Below are positions 7,958 to 15,659 of a DNA stretch of 17,952 nucleotides, piece after piece. The stretch's first letter is position 1. Each line of letters begins with the position of its first letter. The notes under the pieces were generated by a model, which was not told the DNA's origin, did not search any database, and was given only the letters and a program-made list of their open reading frames with translations. The stretch is from NCBI GenBank assembly GCA_019246455.1, contig JAFAQJ010000177.1:1-17952 (forward strand). The letters are read 5' to 3'. A program made the translations under genes and the position numbers. This DNA is from Pseudolabrys sp. Lineage in GTDB: Bacteria > Pseudomonadota > Alphaproteobacteria > Rhizobiales > Xanthobacteraceae.

Positions 7958-9316
7958 ATGAGCCTCACCATCGCCATCGTCGGCCGCCCGAATGTCGGCA
8001 AATCGACCTTGTTCAACCGGCTGGTCGGCCGCCGCGTCGCTTTGGTCGACGACCGCCCCGGCGTGACGCGCGACCGCCGCGAGGGCGGGGGTCGTCTAGG
8101 CGATCTCGATTTCACCGTGGTCGACACCGCCGGCCTCGAGCAGGCCGCGCCCGAGAGCATGTCGGGCCGCATGCGCGCGCAAACCGAAACCGCGATGAAA
8201 TCCGCCGACGCGATTTTCTTCATGATTGACGCACGCGTCGGGGGGACGCCTCCCGACCGGGAATTCGCGGCGCTCGCGCGCAAATCCGGCAAGCCGGTGA
8301 TCGTCGTCGCCAACAAGAGCGAGGGCAAGGCGAGCGAAGCCGGCCGGCTCGAGGCCTATTCGCTGGGGCTCGGCGAACCGATCGCGATCTCGGCTGAGCA
8401 CAACGAAGGCATGGTCGATCTTTACGATGCGCTGCGCGAGGCGCTGCCGGACGCGATACCGGGCGGTGAGGAAGCCGAGGTCGAGAAAGAGCATCCGATC
8501 CGCGTCGCCATCGTCGGCCGCCCGAACGCGGGGAAATCCACCTTGATCAACCGGCTGATTGGTGACGAGCGTCTGCTGACCGGGCCGGAGGCCGGGTTGA
8601 CGCGCGATTCCATCGCCGTCGATTTTGAATGGCAAAACCGCAAGTTTCGCCTGTTCGACACCGCAGGTTTGCGGCGCCGGTCACGCGTCGAGGAGAAGCT
8701 CGAGAAGCTGTCGGTGGCCGACGCACTCAATGCCGTGCGCTTTGCCGAGGTTGTTGTGGTTTTGATCGACGGCGAGCATCCGTTCGAGGAGCAGGATCAG
8801 CGCATCGCCGATCTTGCCGAGCAGGAAGGCCGCGCCATCGTCCTCGCCGTCGGCAAATGGGACCTCAACCAAAAGAAAGCGGGCGCCATCAGCAAATTCC
8901 GCGAGGAGGTCGAGTGGAAGCTCACGCAGCTCAAGGGCGTGCCATTGGTCGCCGTTTCGGGTTTAACCGGTGAGGGGCTCGATCGCCTCATGCAGGCCGT
9001 TCTCGATGCTTACGCCGTCTGGAACCGCCGCGTGTCGACGAATGCGCTCAACCGCTGGTTTGAAACCGCGCTCTCCGCCAATCCACCGCCCGCCGTGTCG
9101 GGGCGCAAGATTAGCCTCAACTACATTACACAGCCGAAATCGCGTCCGCCGAGCTTTGTGTTGTTCTGCACGCGCGCCGACGCCGTTCCGGATTCCTACA
9201 AGCGTTATCTCGTGAACGGATTGCGCGAAGAATTCGATCTGCCGGGCACGCCAATCCGCCTGACGTTGCGTGAGAAGGCCAACCCGTTCGAGGGCCGGCG
9301 CAAACGCAAGCACTAG
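7958..9316 (+). CDS. der: Ribosome-assembly GTPase Der (EngA)
   Basis: Der has two tandem GTPase domains and a KH-like C-terminal domain and is essential for assembly of the 50S subunit. Domain 1 has G1 GRPNVGKST (9-17), switch-I PGVTRD, G3 DTAGL and NKSE in place of NKxD. Domain 2 has [15 protein letters not shown] and [20 protein letters not shown], split over the switch region, but GKWD (residues 299-302) where NKWD is usual. The KH domain ends in [16 protein letters not shown], a typical terminus. The length of 452 matches relatives. ATG at 7958 starts directly with [12 protein letters not shown]; the in-frame TTG at 7946 only adds four residues. No Shine-Dalgarno is evident. The stop overlaps the convergent SDR stop in a shared CTAG. 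Confidence 0.96.
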   Translation: MSLTIAIVGRPNVGKSTLFNRLVGRRVALVDDRPGVTRDRREGGGRLGDLDFTVVDTAGLEQAAPESMSGRMRAQTETAMKSADAIFFMIDARVGGTPPDREFAALARKSGKPVIVVANKSEGKASEAGRLEAYSLGLGEPIAISAEHNEGMVDLYDALREALPDAIPGGEEAEVEKEHPIRVAIVGRPNAGKSTLINRLIGDERLLTGPEAGLTRDSIAVDFEWQNRKFRLFDTAGLRRRSRVEEKLEKLSVADALNAVRFAEVVVVLIDGEHPFEEQDQRIADLAEQEGRAIVLAVGKWDLNQKKAGAISKFREEVEWKLTQLKGVPLVAVSGLTGEGLDRLMQAVLDAYAVWNRRVSTNALNRWFETALSANPPPAVSGRKISLNYITQPKSRPPSFVLFCTRADAVPDSYKRYLVNGLREEFDLPGTPIRLTLREKANPFEGRRKRKH

Positions 9317-10053
9317 GCCGGCGGCCGAAACGATTGCAGCTTGCCGGTGCGGAAGTCGTAGAACTTACCGTTTTCGGTGAAATCCGGCAGACATAGCGGC
9401 ACGATCGCTTTCACAACCTCTTCTGCCGATGTCAGTCCGTCGTGATCGATCCCCGGAAACGCCGTGCGCATCATGCGGGTGCGCGTTTGCGGCGGTGTAA
9501 AGAGATTGACCCGTACTTTGGTTGACTCACATTCGCTGGCGTAGGTGCGCACCATCGCATCGAGCGCAGCCTTCGACGCTGCATAGGCTCCGAAATAGGG
9601 CCGCGCCATGTAGGCGACGGCGGACGTAATGAACACTGCGCGGCCGGCATCAGAGCGTTGCAGCAGCGCGTCCATCGTGCGGATCAGTTGCCAGTTCGCG
9701 GTGAAGTTGACCGCGATCACGTTGTCCCAGTCTTTCGGTTCGATATGGCCGAGGGGCGAGGGCGTGAGCAGGATGCCGGCGTTGCCGACCAGGACGTCGA
9801 GCTTGCCGTAGCGTTCGTTGAGCGCCAGCGCGAGACGGGCGATGCCGTCGCTGTCTTTCATGTCAACGGGAACGAGCGTCGAGTTGCCACCAGCCGCCTT
9901 GATCTTGTCGTCGAGCTCTTCGAGGCCACCGACCGTGCGGGCGACGGCCACGATGTGCGCGCCCGCTTTAGCCAATTCGAGTGCGAGCGCGGCACCGATG
10001 CCGCGCGAGGCGCCGGTGACGAGCGCGATGCGGTCGGCGAGCGGCTTACTCAT
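9313..10053 (-). CDS. Short-chain dehydrogenase/reductase (SDR) of unknown substrate
   Basis: A classical SDR of 246 residues. The cofactor-binding TGASRGIG is at 14-21, VDMKD after the third strand, NAG at 91-93, catalytic Ser144 and the YxxxK pair Tyr157/Lys161, all intact. After the active site the usual PG motif reads [10 protein letters not shown], a mild deviation in the substrate/cofactor lid. SDRs are NAD(P)-dependent oxidoreductases of the cytosol; the substrate cannot be inferred. The gene starts 17 bp after the purF stop and is probably the last gene of cvpA-purF-SDR, a conserved arrangement in Rhizobiales. Its TAG overlaps the der TAG on the opposite strand, and no terminator is visible between them, so the two transcripts may run into each other. 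Confidence 0.93.
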   Translation of the reverse strand: MSKPLADRIALVTGASRGIGAALALELAKAGAHIVAVARTVGGLEELDDKIKAAGGNSTLVPVDMKDSDGIARLALALNERYGKLDVLVGNAGILLTPSPLGHIEPKDWDNVIAVNFTANWQLIRTMDALLQRSDAGRAVFITSAVAYMARPYFGAYAASKAALDAMVRTYASECESTKVRVNLFTPPQTRTRMMRTAFPGIDHDGLTSAEEVVKAIVPLCLPDFTENGKFYDFRTGKLQSFRPPA

Positions 10054-10070
10054 ACACCAAGCTTAGATGT

Positions 10071-11552
10071 TCAGATCGCTTCGGCGAGCAGCGACAATTG
10101 CCGAGGCGAGGTCTCGCCGGTCTGATCGGTCAGGGGCGTCGGATAATCGCCCGTGAAGCAATGGTCGGTGAATTGCGGGCGGACCGGGTCGCGGCCCTCG
10201 AAGCCCATCGCCTTGTAGATACCGTCGACCGAAACGAAAGCGAGGCTATCGGCGCCGATGAATTTGCGCATGCCTTCGAGGTCGTGCGTGGCGGCGAGCA
10301 GCTTGTCGCGCTCTGGCGTATCGATGCCGTAATAGTCCGGATGCGTGATCGGCGGCGAAGCGATACGGAAATGCACCTCCTTGGCGCCGGCATCTCGCAT
10401 CATTTGCACGATCTTGCGGGAAGTCGTGCCGCGCACGATAGAATCGTCAACCAGAACGATGCGCTTGCCGCCGACCACCGCGCGGTTGGCCGAATGCTTC
10501 ATGCGCACGCCCTGGTCGCGGATCGATTGGGTCGGCTGAATGAAGGTGCGACCGACATAATGGTTGCGGATGATGCCGAGTTCGAACGGGATGCCGGACT
10601 CCTGCGCGTAACCGAGCGCCGCTGGCACGCCAGAATCGGGAACGGGGACGATGACGTCGGCTTGAGCCGGTGCTTCCTTGGCGAGCTGCGCGCCCATCGC
10701 CTTGCGGACGTCGTAGACGTGACGGCCGCCGACGATCGAGTCCGGACGAGAGAAATAGATGTATTCGAAAATGCACGGCCGCGCCGCCATTGGCGGGAAC
10801 GGCTTGTGTGATTGCGCACCTTCGTCGTCGAACACAACGACCTCGCCCGGCTCAACGTCGCGCACGTATTTCGCGCCAATGATGTCGAGCGCACACGTTT
10901 CCGATGCGAGGATCGGACAGCCGTCGAGCTGGCCGTAGACCAGCGGCCGGATGCCGAGCGGGTCTCGCGCGCCTACGAGCTTTTTATTGGTCAGGCCAAC
11001 AAAAGCATAGGCGCCTTCGAGCTGGCGCAGCCCTTCGATGAAACGGTCGACGAAACGATTGCGGTTCGATCGCGCCACGAGATGCAGGATGACTTCGGTG
11101 TCGGTGGTTGACTGCATCATCGCGCCTTCGCGCACCAGGTCGCGGCGCAGCGTCAGCCCATTGGTGAGATTGCCGTTGTGACCGATCGCAAAGCCGCCGG
11201 CGTTGAGCTCGGCGAACAGCGGCTGCACGTTGCGCAGGATGGTCTCGCCAGTGGTCGAATAGCGCACATGGCCGACCGCGGTGGTGCCGGGCAACCGGTC
11301 AATCACTTCGCGCTTAGCGAAAGCGTCGCCGACCAGACCGAGCCGGCGCTCGGAATGGAAACGTTTGCCGTCGTAGCTGACGATGCCGGCGGCTTCTTGG
11401 CCGCGATGCTGGAGCGCGTGAAGGCCGAGTGCGGTGATCGCTGCGGCGTCGGGGTGACCGAAGATGCCGAATACGCCGCACTCTTCACGCAGCCGATCGG
11501 CATTCGGGTCGAATACTCCAGCCTCGAGGTCGTCGCGCATCGGCTCCGCCAT
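10071..11552 (-). CDS. purF: Amidophosphoribosyltransferase
   Basis: PurF makes phosphoribosylamine from PRPP and glutamine, the first committed step of purine synthesis. An N-terminal propeptide of about 24 residues precedes the nucleophile Cys25 in EECGVFGIFG, as in the Bacillus-type enzymes. The glutaminase domain has GHVRYSTTG and IGHNGNLTN. The PRPP motif is VLVDDSIVRGTT (about 366-377). Two Cys positions that bind the [4Fe-4S] cluster in Bacillus PurF appear to remain (PCIFEYIYF and DHCFTGDYPTP), but the Cys of the HPC motif is Asp (THPDYYG) and the first Cys of CxxC is Thr, so a cluster is unlikely. I chose ATG at 11550-11552: it overlaps the cvpA TGA as TGATG and has AGGAA upstream. 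TTG at 11553-11555 is the alternative. Second gene of the cvpA-purF-SDR operon. Confidence 0.96.
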   Translation of the reverse strand: MAEPMRDDLEAGVFDPNADRLREECGVFGIFGHPDAAAITALGLHALQHRGQEAAGIVSYDGKRFHSERRLGLVGDAFAKREVIDRLPGTTAVGHVRYSTTGETILRNVQPLFAELNAGGFAIGHNGNLTNGLTLRRDLVREGAMMQSTTDTEVILHLVARSNRNRFVDRFIEGLRQLEGAYAFVGLTNKKLVGARDPLGIRPLVYGQLDGCPILASETCALDIIGAKYVRDVEPGEVVVFDDEGAQSHKPFPPMAARPCIFEYIYFSRPDSIVGGRHVYDVRKAMGAQLAKEAPAQADVIVPVPDSGVPAALGYAQESGIPFELGIIRNHYVGRTFIQPTQSIRDQGVRMKHSANRAVVGGKRIVLVDDSIVRGTTSRKIVQMMRDAGAKEVHFRIASPPITHPDYYGIDTPERDKLLAATHDLEGMRKFIGADSLAFVSVDGIYKAMGFEGRDPVRPQFTDHCFTGDYPTPLTDQTGETSPRQLSLLAEAI

Positions 11553-12166
11553 CAATGTGTTCCTGCTGCTTTGGCCGCGACTTGCTGCAATGGCGCCAGT
11601 TCCGATTTCTGGCCCGGCTCGCTATCCGGCGGCGAATCCTCGTCAGGCTTCGGCCGCTTCAACCTCTTCAAGATGGTGCTTTCGGGGTCATCCGGCAACA
11701 TCGACATCAGCCATTGTCCAGTGCTTTGTAGGACAATCCGCGATTTGGCGCCTTTGACCCATTCCGGCTGGCTGCGATCGGGCACCAGCCATGCGAAAAA
11801 CAGGAACGCGACCACCACGATCAGCAGCCCGCGCCCGAGCCCGAACAGGAAGCCGAGCGTGCGGTCCAGCGCGCCGACCCGGCTGTCGAGAATCATGTCG
11901 GAGATTCGCACCGTGATGACCGATACCACCAGCAGTACGACGAGAAAAACACCGGCTGCAGCAATCGCATTGGCCGGTGTGTCGCCGACATTGATGTTGG
12001 CCTTAACGATCGGCGCGATGCGGCTCGCGAAATAGATGGCGGCGACCGCCGAGACCGCCCAGGCGGCAATCGAGAGAATCTCGCGCATGAAACCGCGGAT
12101 CATCGCCAAGAGCCCGGAAATGAGCATCACGGCCAGCAGCAGGATGTCGAGAAGCGTGATCGGCAT
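11552..12166 (-). CDS. cvpA: CvpA family inner-membrane protein
   Basis: A 204-residue protein of the colicin-V-production (CvpA) family, an inner-membrane protein often found directly before purF. About four transmembrane helices are visible (roughly 4-22, 29-50, 66-88, 105-128). The family motif GFMREILSIAAW follows the first helix, and DRTLGFLFGLGRG precedes the last. The C-terminus is a polar, Pro-rich cytosolic tail (PKPDEDSPPDSEPGQKSE). The biochemical role is unclear; in E. coli it is needed for colicin V export and links to envelope stress. The stop is fused with the purF start (TGATG), suggesting translational coupling. It is the first gene of the operon, with an apparent leader of about 170 nt. 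Confidence 0.92.
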   Translation of the reverse strand: MPITLLDILLLAVMLISGLLAMIRGFMREILSIAAWAVSAVAAIYFASRIAPIVKANINVGDTPANAIAAAGVFLVVLLVVSVITVRISDMILDSRVGALDRTLGFLFGLGRGLLIVVVAFLFFAWLVPDRSQPEWVKGAKSRIVLQSTGQWLMSMLPDDPESTILKRLKRPKPDEDSPPDSEPGQKSELAPLQQVAAKAAGTH

Positions 12167-12340
12167 CGTGCGTTAACCGTATCTGAAATAGGAGTTGCGG
12201 CGGCCCGCCGGAGCGCGCCTCTGCATAGGCGATTCCGCTGTTCCGGAGGAGAGGGGCGTCATCGACACCGTGGCTACAACCGCTTGATCCGACAATAGTT
12301 TATGGCCCGTACTAGCACCTTCGGACCATCCGCGGGCAGT

Positions 12341-12369
12341 GTATAGCGAGGCTTTCAGGCCCCGTCACC
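12341..12369 (-). promoter_or_regulatory. Candidate sigma-70 promoter of cvpA-purF-SDR
   Basis: On the minus strand, GGTGAC (12369-12364) and CTATAC (12346-12341) are separated by 17 nt, resembling the Rhizobiales housekeeping consensus CTTGAC/CTATAT. The -35 overlaps the radA stop codon. Transcription would begin near 12334, giving a leader of about 168 nt before cvpA with two GC-rich hairpins (12198-12210 and 12216-12231). By-eye match only. Confidence 0.35.
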
Positions 12370-13756
12370 CGGCTTGTCGCAACCGTGGTTGACCGGCGCC
12401 GCCGCGGGCCGAAATATTGGCCACTAGCGCGGCGATATTGTCTATGCCGCTGACCCTGAGCCCTTCACAGGTGTCGCGGGCACCCTCGGGCATGACGGCG
12501 CGGGTGAAACCGAGTTTGGCCGCCTCCTTGAGACGCGCCGGGGCCTGCGCCACCGGGCGTACGGCACCCGACAGCGACACTTCGCCGAAATAGACCGCAT
12601 CCGCCGGCAGCGGCGCATTGACCAGCGACGATATCAGGGCCGCGGCGGCGGCGAGATCGGCCGCCGGCTCGCCGATGCGCAATCCACCGGCCACGTTGAG
12701 ATAGACGTCGTGGCCACCGAGCTTGACGCCGCAATGCGCCTCGAGCACGGCAAGAACCATCGCGAGGCGGCTGGTGTCCCAGCCGACGACGGCGCGCCGC
12801 GGCGTTCCGAGCGAGCTTGGCGCTACCAGTGCCTGGATTTCGACCAGCACGGGTCGGGTGCCCTCGATCCCAGCAAAAACCGCAGTGCCCGGCGAGCCGA
12901 GATCGCGCTCCGACAGGAACAATTGCGAAGGATTGTTGACCTCCCGCAGACCGGCCCCGGTCATTTCGAACACGCCGATTTCGTCGGTTGGCCCAAAGCG
13001 ATTTTTCACCGCGCGCAGAATGCGGAATTGGTGCGACCCTTCGCCTTCGAACGACAGCACGGCGTCGACCATGTGTTCGACGACGCGGGGCCCCGCGATC
13101 TGGCCGTCTTTGGTGACATGCCCGACCAGGATGACGGCGGCGCCGGAACGCTTGGCAAAACGGATCAGCGACTGCGCGCTGCCGCGCACCTGCGTGACGG
13201 TGCCGGGCGCGCTTTCGACGGCGTCGGTCCACATCGTCTGGATGGAATCGATCACGACGAGACGCGGCGTCTTGTCTTCCGACAATGTGGCGACGATGTC
13301 TTCGACCGAGGTTTCCGCGGCGAGCTCGACCGCAGCGCCGCCGAGACCGAGCCGTTCGGCGCGCAAACGCACCTGCGCGACGGCTTCCTCGCCGGAGATA
13401 TAGACAGCGCGATGGCCGGATTTCGCGAGCGTCGCAGCGGCTTGAATCAGGAGGGTGGATTTGCCGATGCCGGGATCGCCACCGACGAGCAGCACCGAGC
13501 CGCGCACGAAGCCGCCGCCGGTGACGCGGTCTAACTCGCTGATGCCACAGGGCAATCGCGGCGCATCGTGGGTCTCGCCGGTAAGCGGTTCGAGCGCGAA
13601 CAGACGGCCTTTGCCGGACTTGCGGCCGGGGCCCGACGCACTAAGTCCCTCTTCGGACAAGGTATTCCATTCGGTACAGCCCTCGCATTTGCCCTGCCAG
13701 CGATTATGGGCGGTGCCGCAGTTCTGGCAGACAAAGCTCGGACCCTTACGAGACAT
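12365..13756 (-). CDS. radA: DNA repair protein RadA (Sms)
   Basis: RadA is a hexameric RecA-like, DnaB-like helicase that drives branch migration and processing of recombination intermediates. The 463-residue protein has an N-terminal zinc finger with C10xxC13 and C24xxC27, Walker A GGDPGIGKST (92-101), Walker B LVVIDSIQT, the RadA-specific KNRFG motif, and the Lon-protease-like C-terminal domain (GGHDVYLNVAGGLRIGEPAADL, split around 345-366). All key residues are intact. The ATG at 13754-13756 has AGGA 6 nt upstream. About 60 bp upstream lies a direct-repeat GAAC-N7-GAAC, the alphaproteobacterial LexA box, so SOS control is plausible. It lies between alr and cvpA, each with sizeable gaps, so it is probably transcribed alone. 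Confidence 0.96.
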   Translation of the reverse strand: MSRKGPSFVCQNCGTAHNRWQGKCEGCTEWNTLSEEGLSASGPGRKSGKGRLFALEPLTGETHDAPRLPCGISELDRVTGGGFVRGSVLLVGGDPGIGKSTLLIQAAATLAKSGHRAVYISGEEAVAQVRLRAERLGLGGAAVELAAETSVEDIVATLSEDKTPRLVVIDSIQTMWTDAVESAPGTVTQVRGSAQSLIRFAKRSGAAVILVGHVTKDGQIAGPRVVEHMVDAVLSFEGEGSHQFRILRAVKNRFGPTDEIGVFEMTGAGLREVNNPSQLFLSERDLGSPGTAVFAGIEGTRPVLVEIQALVAPSSLGTPRRAVVGWDTSRLAMVLAVLEAHCGVKLGGHDVYLNVAGGLRIGEPAADLAAAAALISSLVNAPLPADAVYFGEVSLSGAVRPVAQAPARLKEAAKLGFTRAVMPEGARDTCEGLRVSGIDNIAALVANISARGGAGQPRLRQAG

Positions 13757-13814
13757 TTGAAATCCTTGAAGAATTTCGTGAATCGGCAGCGTTCAAAGGC
13801 TACCGGCCCAACGA

Positions 13815-13829
13815 GAACAATACAAGAAC
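13815..13829 (-). promoter_or_regulatory. Putative LexA (SOS) box upstream of radA
   Basis: The plus strand reads GAAC-AATACAA-GAAC; on the radA strand this is GTTC-TTGTATT-GTTC. Alphaproteobacterial LexA binds direct repeats GTTC/GAAC-N7-GTTC/GAAC, so the match is exact. The site lies 59-73 bp before the radA start codon. It would be just downstream of a possible -10 CTATAC (13852-13847), a position suited to repression. The -35 for that -10 is poor. The match is seen; LexA binding is inferred. Confidence 0.55.
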
Positions 13830-13940
13830 AAACTTTAAGGAGCGGTGTATAGCGGCCGTAAGGCTTGCCGTGGCTGGGTTTGGCCGCTTTTCGCCACGTG
13901 GGCCGCCACCGGCACAGAGCTTTAGTCCGGCCCTTTCGGC

Positions 13941-15119
13941 TTAGACCCGATAGACCCGGTGGTAGCGCTTGCCGAGTGAGGTGAGCACCTCGTAGCCGAT
14001 CGTCCCGGCCGCGGTCGCGAGATCGTCAAGCGTGATCTCGTCGCCGATCAGGGTCGCGACGTCGCCGCGCTTCGGCGTGCCGTCCGGCAGGTCGGAGACG
14101 TCGATCGTGATGAGATCCATCGAGACGCGCCCAGCGAGCGGACAGCGTTTGCCGCCGATGATCGCGACGGCGCCTTCGCGCTCGTCAGACGAACCGGCCG
14201 CGCGCAGATAGCCGTCGGCATAACCGACCGCGACCACCGCGACACGCATGTTGCGCTTCGCGGTCCATTGCGCGTCGTAGCCGATCGTCTCGCCCTTGGT
14301 GACGGCGTGGACCTGGATGATGCGGCCGCGTAGTTCGATGACGGGACGCATCGGGTTGCTCCGCCCCGGCGTCGGATTGACGCCGTAGAGCGCGACGCCC
14401 GGACGTACCATATCGCAATGCGCCGCCTGGCTGAGGAAGATGCCGGACGAATTGGCGAGCGAGGAGGCGATGCCGCGAAACAGGATGCGCACTTCGCGGA
14501 AGAGTTTGATCTGCTTGTCGTTGAGCGGGTGGTCGGGAATTTGCGAGATGGCAAGATGGCTCATCAGCAGCGTGATGCCATGGTTTTCGGCGCGGATGCG
14601 CGGCGCGACCGCCGCGGCTTCGCCCGCCGAAATGCCGAGCCGGTTCATGCCGGTGTCGACGTGGAGCGCCGCGCCGCCGCGCCAATTGTTCGACGAGCAG
14701 AACGCATCCCATTCGGCCAGTTCGGTGAGGCTGCCGATCACCGGCTGCGCATGGATGTTGGCGAAGGAGGACGCCGTGTTCGGCATCAGGCCGTTGAGCA
14801 CATAGATCGCGACTTCGGGCGCGACCTGGCGCAGCCGCCGCGCCTCGAACAAATCGGCGACGAAGAAGGTCTTGCAGCCGGCACGCGCTAGAGTCGTGGC
14901 GACCGGCTCGAGCCCGCAGCCATAGGCGTCGGCCTTGATAACGGCGGAGCATTCCGACGGTAGCGCGCGGCGCGACAACGCCTTCCAGTTCGCCTCAATC
15001 GCGCCGAGATCGATGGTGAGTGCGCCCCCGGCTTCCGCTTCCGGCGGGCCGGAGGTCGCGGCAATCGTTGCGCTCGGGGTTGTTGGCTCCGGCATGGTGT
15101 CGGGTTTTCGCTGCGCCAT
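13941..15119 (-). CDS. alr: Alanine racemase
   Basis: A PLP enzyme that interconverts L- and D-alanine for peptidoglycan. The catalytic Lys62 is in AVIKADAYGCG, the alanine racemase PLP signature. HVDTGMNRLGI, MSHLA, SSGIFLSQAAHCDMVRPGVALYG (split over 224-246), the opposing catalytic Tyr in VGYADGY (Tyr300), and GRVSMDLITID with Met334/Asp335 follow. The 392-residue product carries about 30 extra N-terminal residues, low in complexity, compared with typical Alr. The frame is open to 15449, but the upstream part crosses a strong terminator hairpin and overlaps the small exported gene, so it is not coding. ATG at 15117-15119 is chosen; ATG at 15153-15155 or 15093-15095 are alternatives. It is followed by a 184-bp gap before radA. 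The function is secure. Confidence 0.93.
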   Translation of the reverse strand: MAQRKPDTMPEPTTPSATIAATSGPPEAEAGGALTIDLGAIEANWKALSRRALPSECSAVIKADAYGCGLEPVATTLARAGCKTFFVADLFEARRLRQVAPEVAIYVLNGLMPNTASSFANIHAQPVIGSLTELAEWDAFCSSNNWRGGAALHVDTGMNRLGISAGEAAAVAPRIRAENHGITLLMSHLAISQIPDHPLNDKQIKLFREVRILFRGIASSLANSSGIFLSQAAHCDMVRPGVALYGVNPTPGRSNPMRPVIELRGRIIQVHAVTKGETIGYDAQWTAKRNMRVAVVAVGYADGYLRAAGSSDEREGAVAIIGGKRCPLAGRVSMDLITIDVSDLPDGTPKRGDVATLIGDEITLDDLATAAGTIGYEVLTSLGKRYHRVYRV

Positions 15120-15176
15120 CGCTTGGTCATAGCGCCGCGGCCGCGGGCCGTCCATCAGCGTCGGAAAGACAAGAAA

Positions 15177-15210
15177 GACGAGCGGGCCGGGGATGCCCGG
15201 TCCGCTCGTT
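15177..15210 (-). terminator. Strong intrinsic terminator after the small exported gene
   Basis: A 14-bp stem pairs 15178-15191 with 15196-15209 around a 4-base loop (15192-15195), with a single G-T wobble. On the minus strand the 3' arm is followed by CTTTCTTGTCTTTCC, a T-rich tract. The opposite strand has no T-tract after the stem. It therefore ends minus-strand transcription coming from the 69-residue gene, about 70 bp past its stop, and separates it from alr. Confidence 0.75.
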
Positions 15211-15280
15211 GTACGCGTGAGGAGTCCAACCATGCGACACGCGCCCGGAGGCTTAGCGGGGAACCACGCCCCCTCGTGAC

Positions 15281-15490
15281 TTAGCGGTCGAGACCCCCGT
15301 CCTGGCGATCGAACAGCGCCTTCTCGTCGGCGTTGAACGACTTGGCCATTTTGGCTTCGGCATAGCTGGCGTCGGTCGAAACGGCGGCGCGGCTCGAATA
15401 CGCGGTCGATTTGTCGGTGGCCGCAAGTGCCATCGTGGCAGACACGCAAACGAGAACAGCAGCGGAGAGACTTCGCGAGAGAATATTCAT
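15281..15490 (-). CDS. Small exported hypothetical protein
   Basis: A 69-residue protein I do not recognise. It has a good Sec signal peptide (basic MNILSR, hydrophobic SAAVLVCVSATMALA, cleavage after ALA near 23), leaving a mature part of about 46 residues. That part is rich in Ala, Ser and Asp/Lys, has no Cys, and ends in FNADEKALFDRQDGGLDR. AGGA lies 10 nt before the ATG. A strong minus-strand terminator lies 70 bp after the stop. The combination of start signals, signal peptide and own terminator argues for a real, independently transcribed gene. Tiny exported proteins of this style are frequent in Rhizobiales and mostly uncharacterised. Conserved only if homologues are found; function unknown. 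Confidence 0.7.
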   Translation of the reverse strand: MNILSRSLSAAVLVCVSATMALAATDKSTAYSSRAAVSTDASYAEAKMAKSFNADEKALFDRQDGGLDR

Positions 15491-15620
15491 TGAGGTCGTC
15501 CTTTCATGTTCAGCCCTCGCGTAACCAGATCGCCGGCGCGAATAGAAATTCCACCGTGCCCGAACACGAAAAAGTCAGGTGCCGCAAGTCTGGTATCCGG
15601 AATATCGACGAGAGACGGGA

Positions 15621-15645
15621 ATAAAATCGCGTACGTATAAGCGAT
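15621..15645 (-). terminator. Weak candidate terminator after dnaB
   Basis: On the minus strand ATCGC (15645-15641), a 10-nt loop and GCGAT (15630-15626) form a short stem followed by TTTATT, starting 15 nt after the dnaB stop. The stem is only 5 bp, so the call is tentative. Confidence 0.3.
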
Positions 15646-15659
15646 CGACCGAATGGCGG

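Noticed and set aside
12710..13534. Long open frame antisense to radA
   Set aside because: Shadow frame opposite a fully intact radA; no protein-like hydrophobic pattern or motif.
15120..15449. Upstream extension of the alr reading frame by 110 codons
   Set aside because: It runs through a strong minus-strand terminator hairpin and overlaps the small exported gene in another frame; the translation is not Alr-like.
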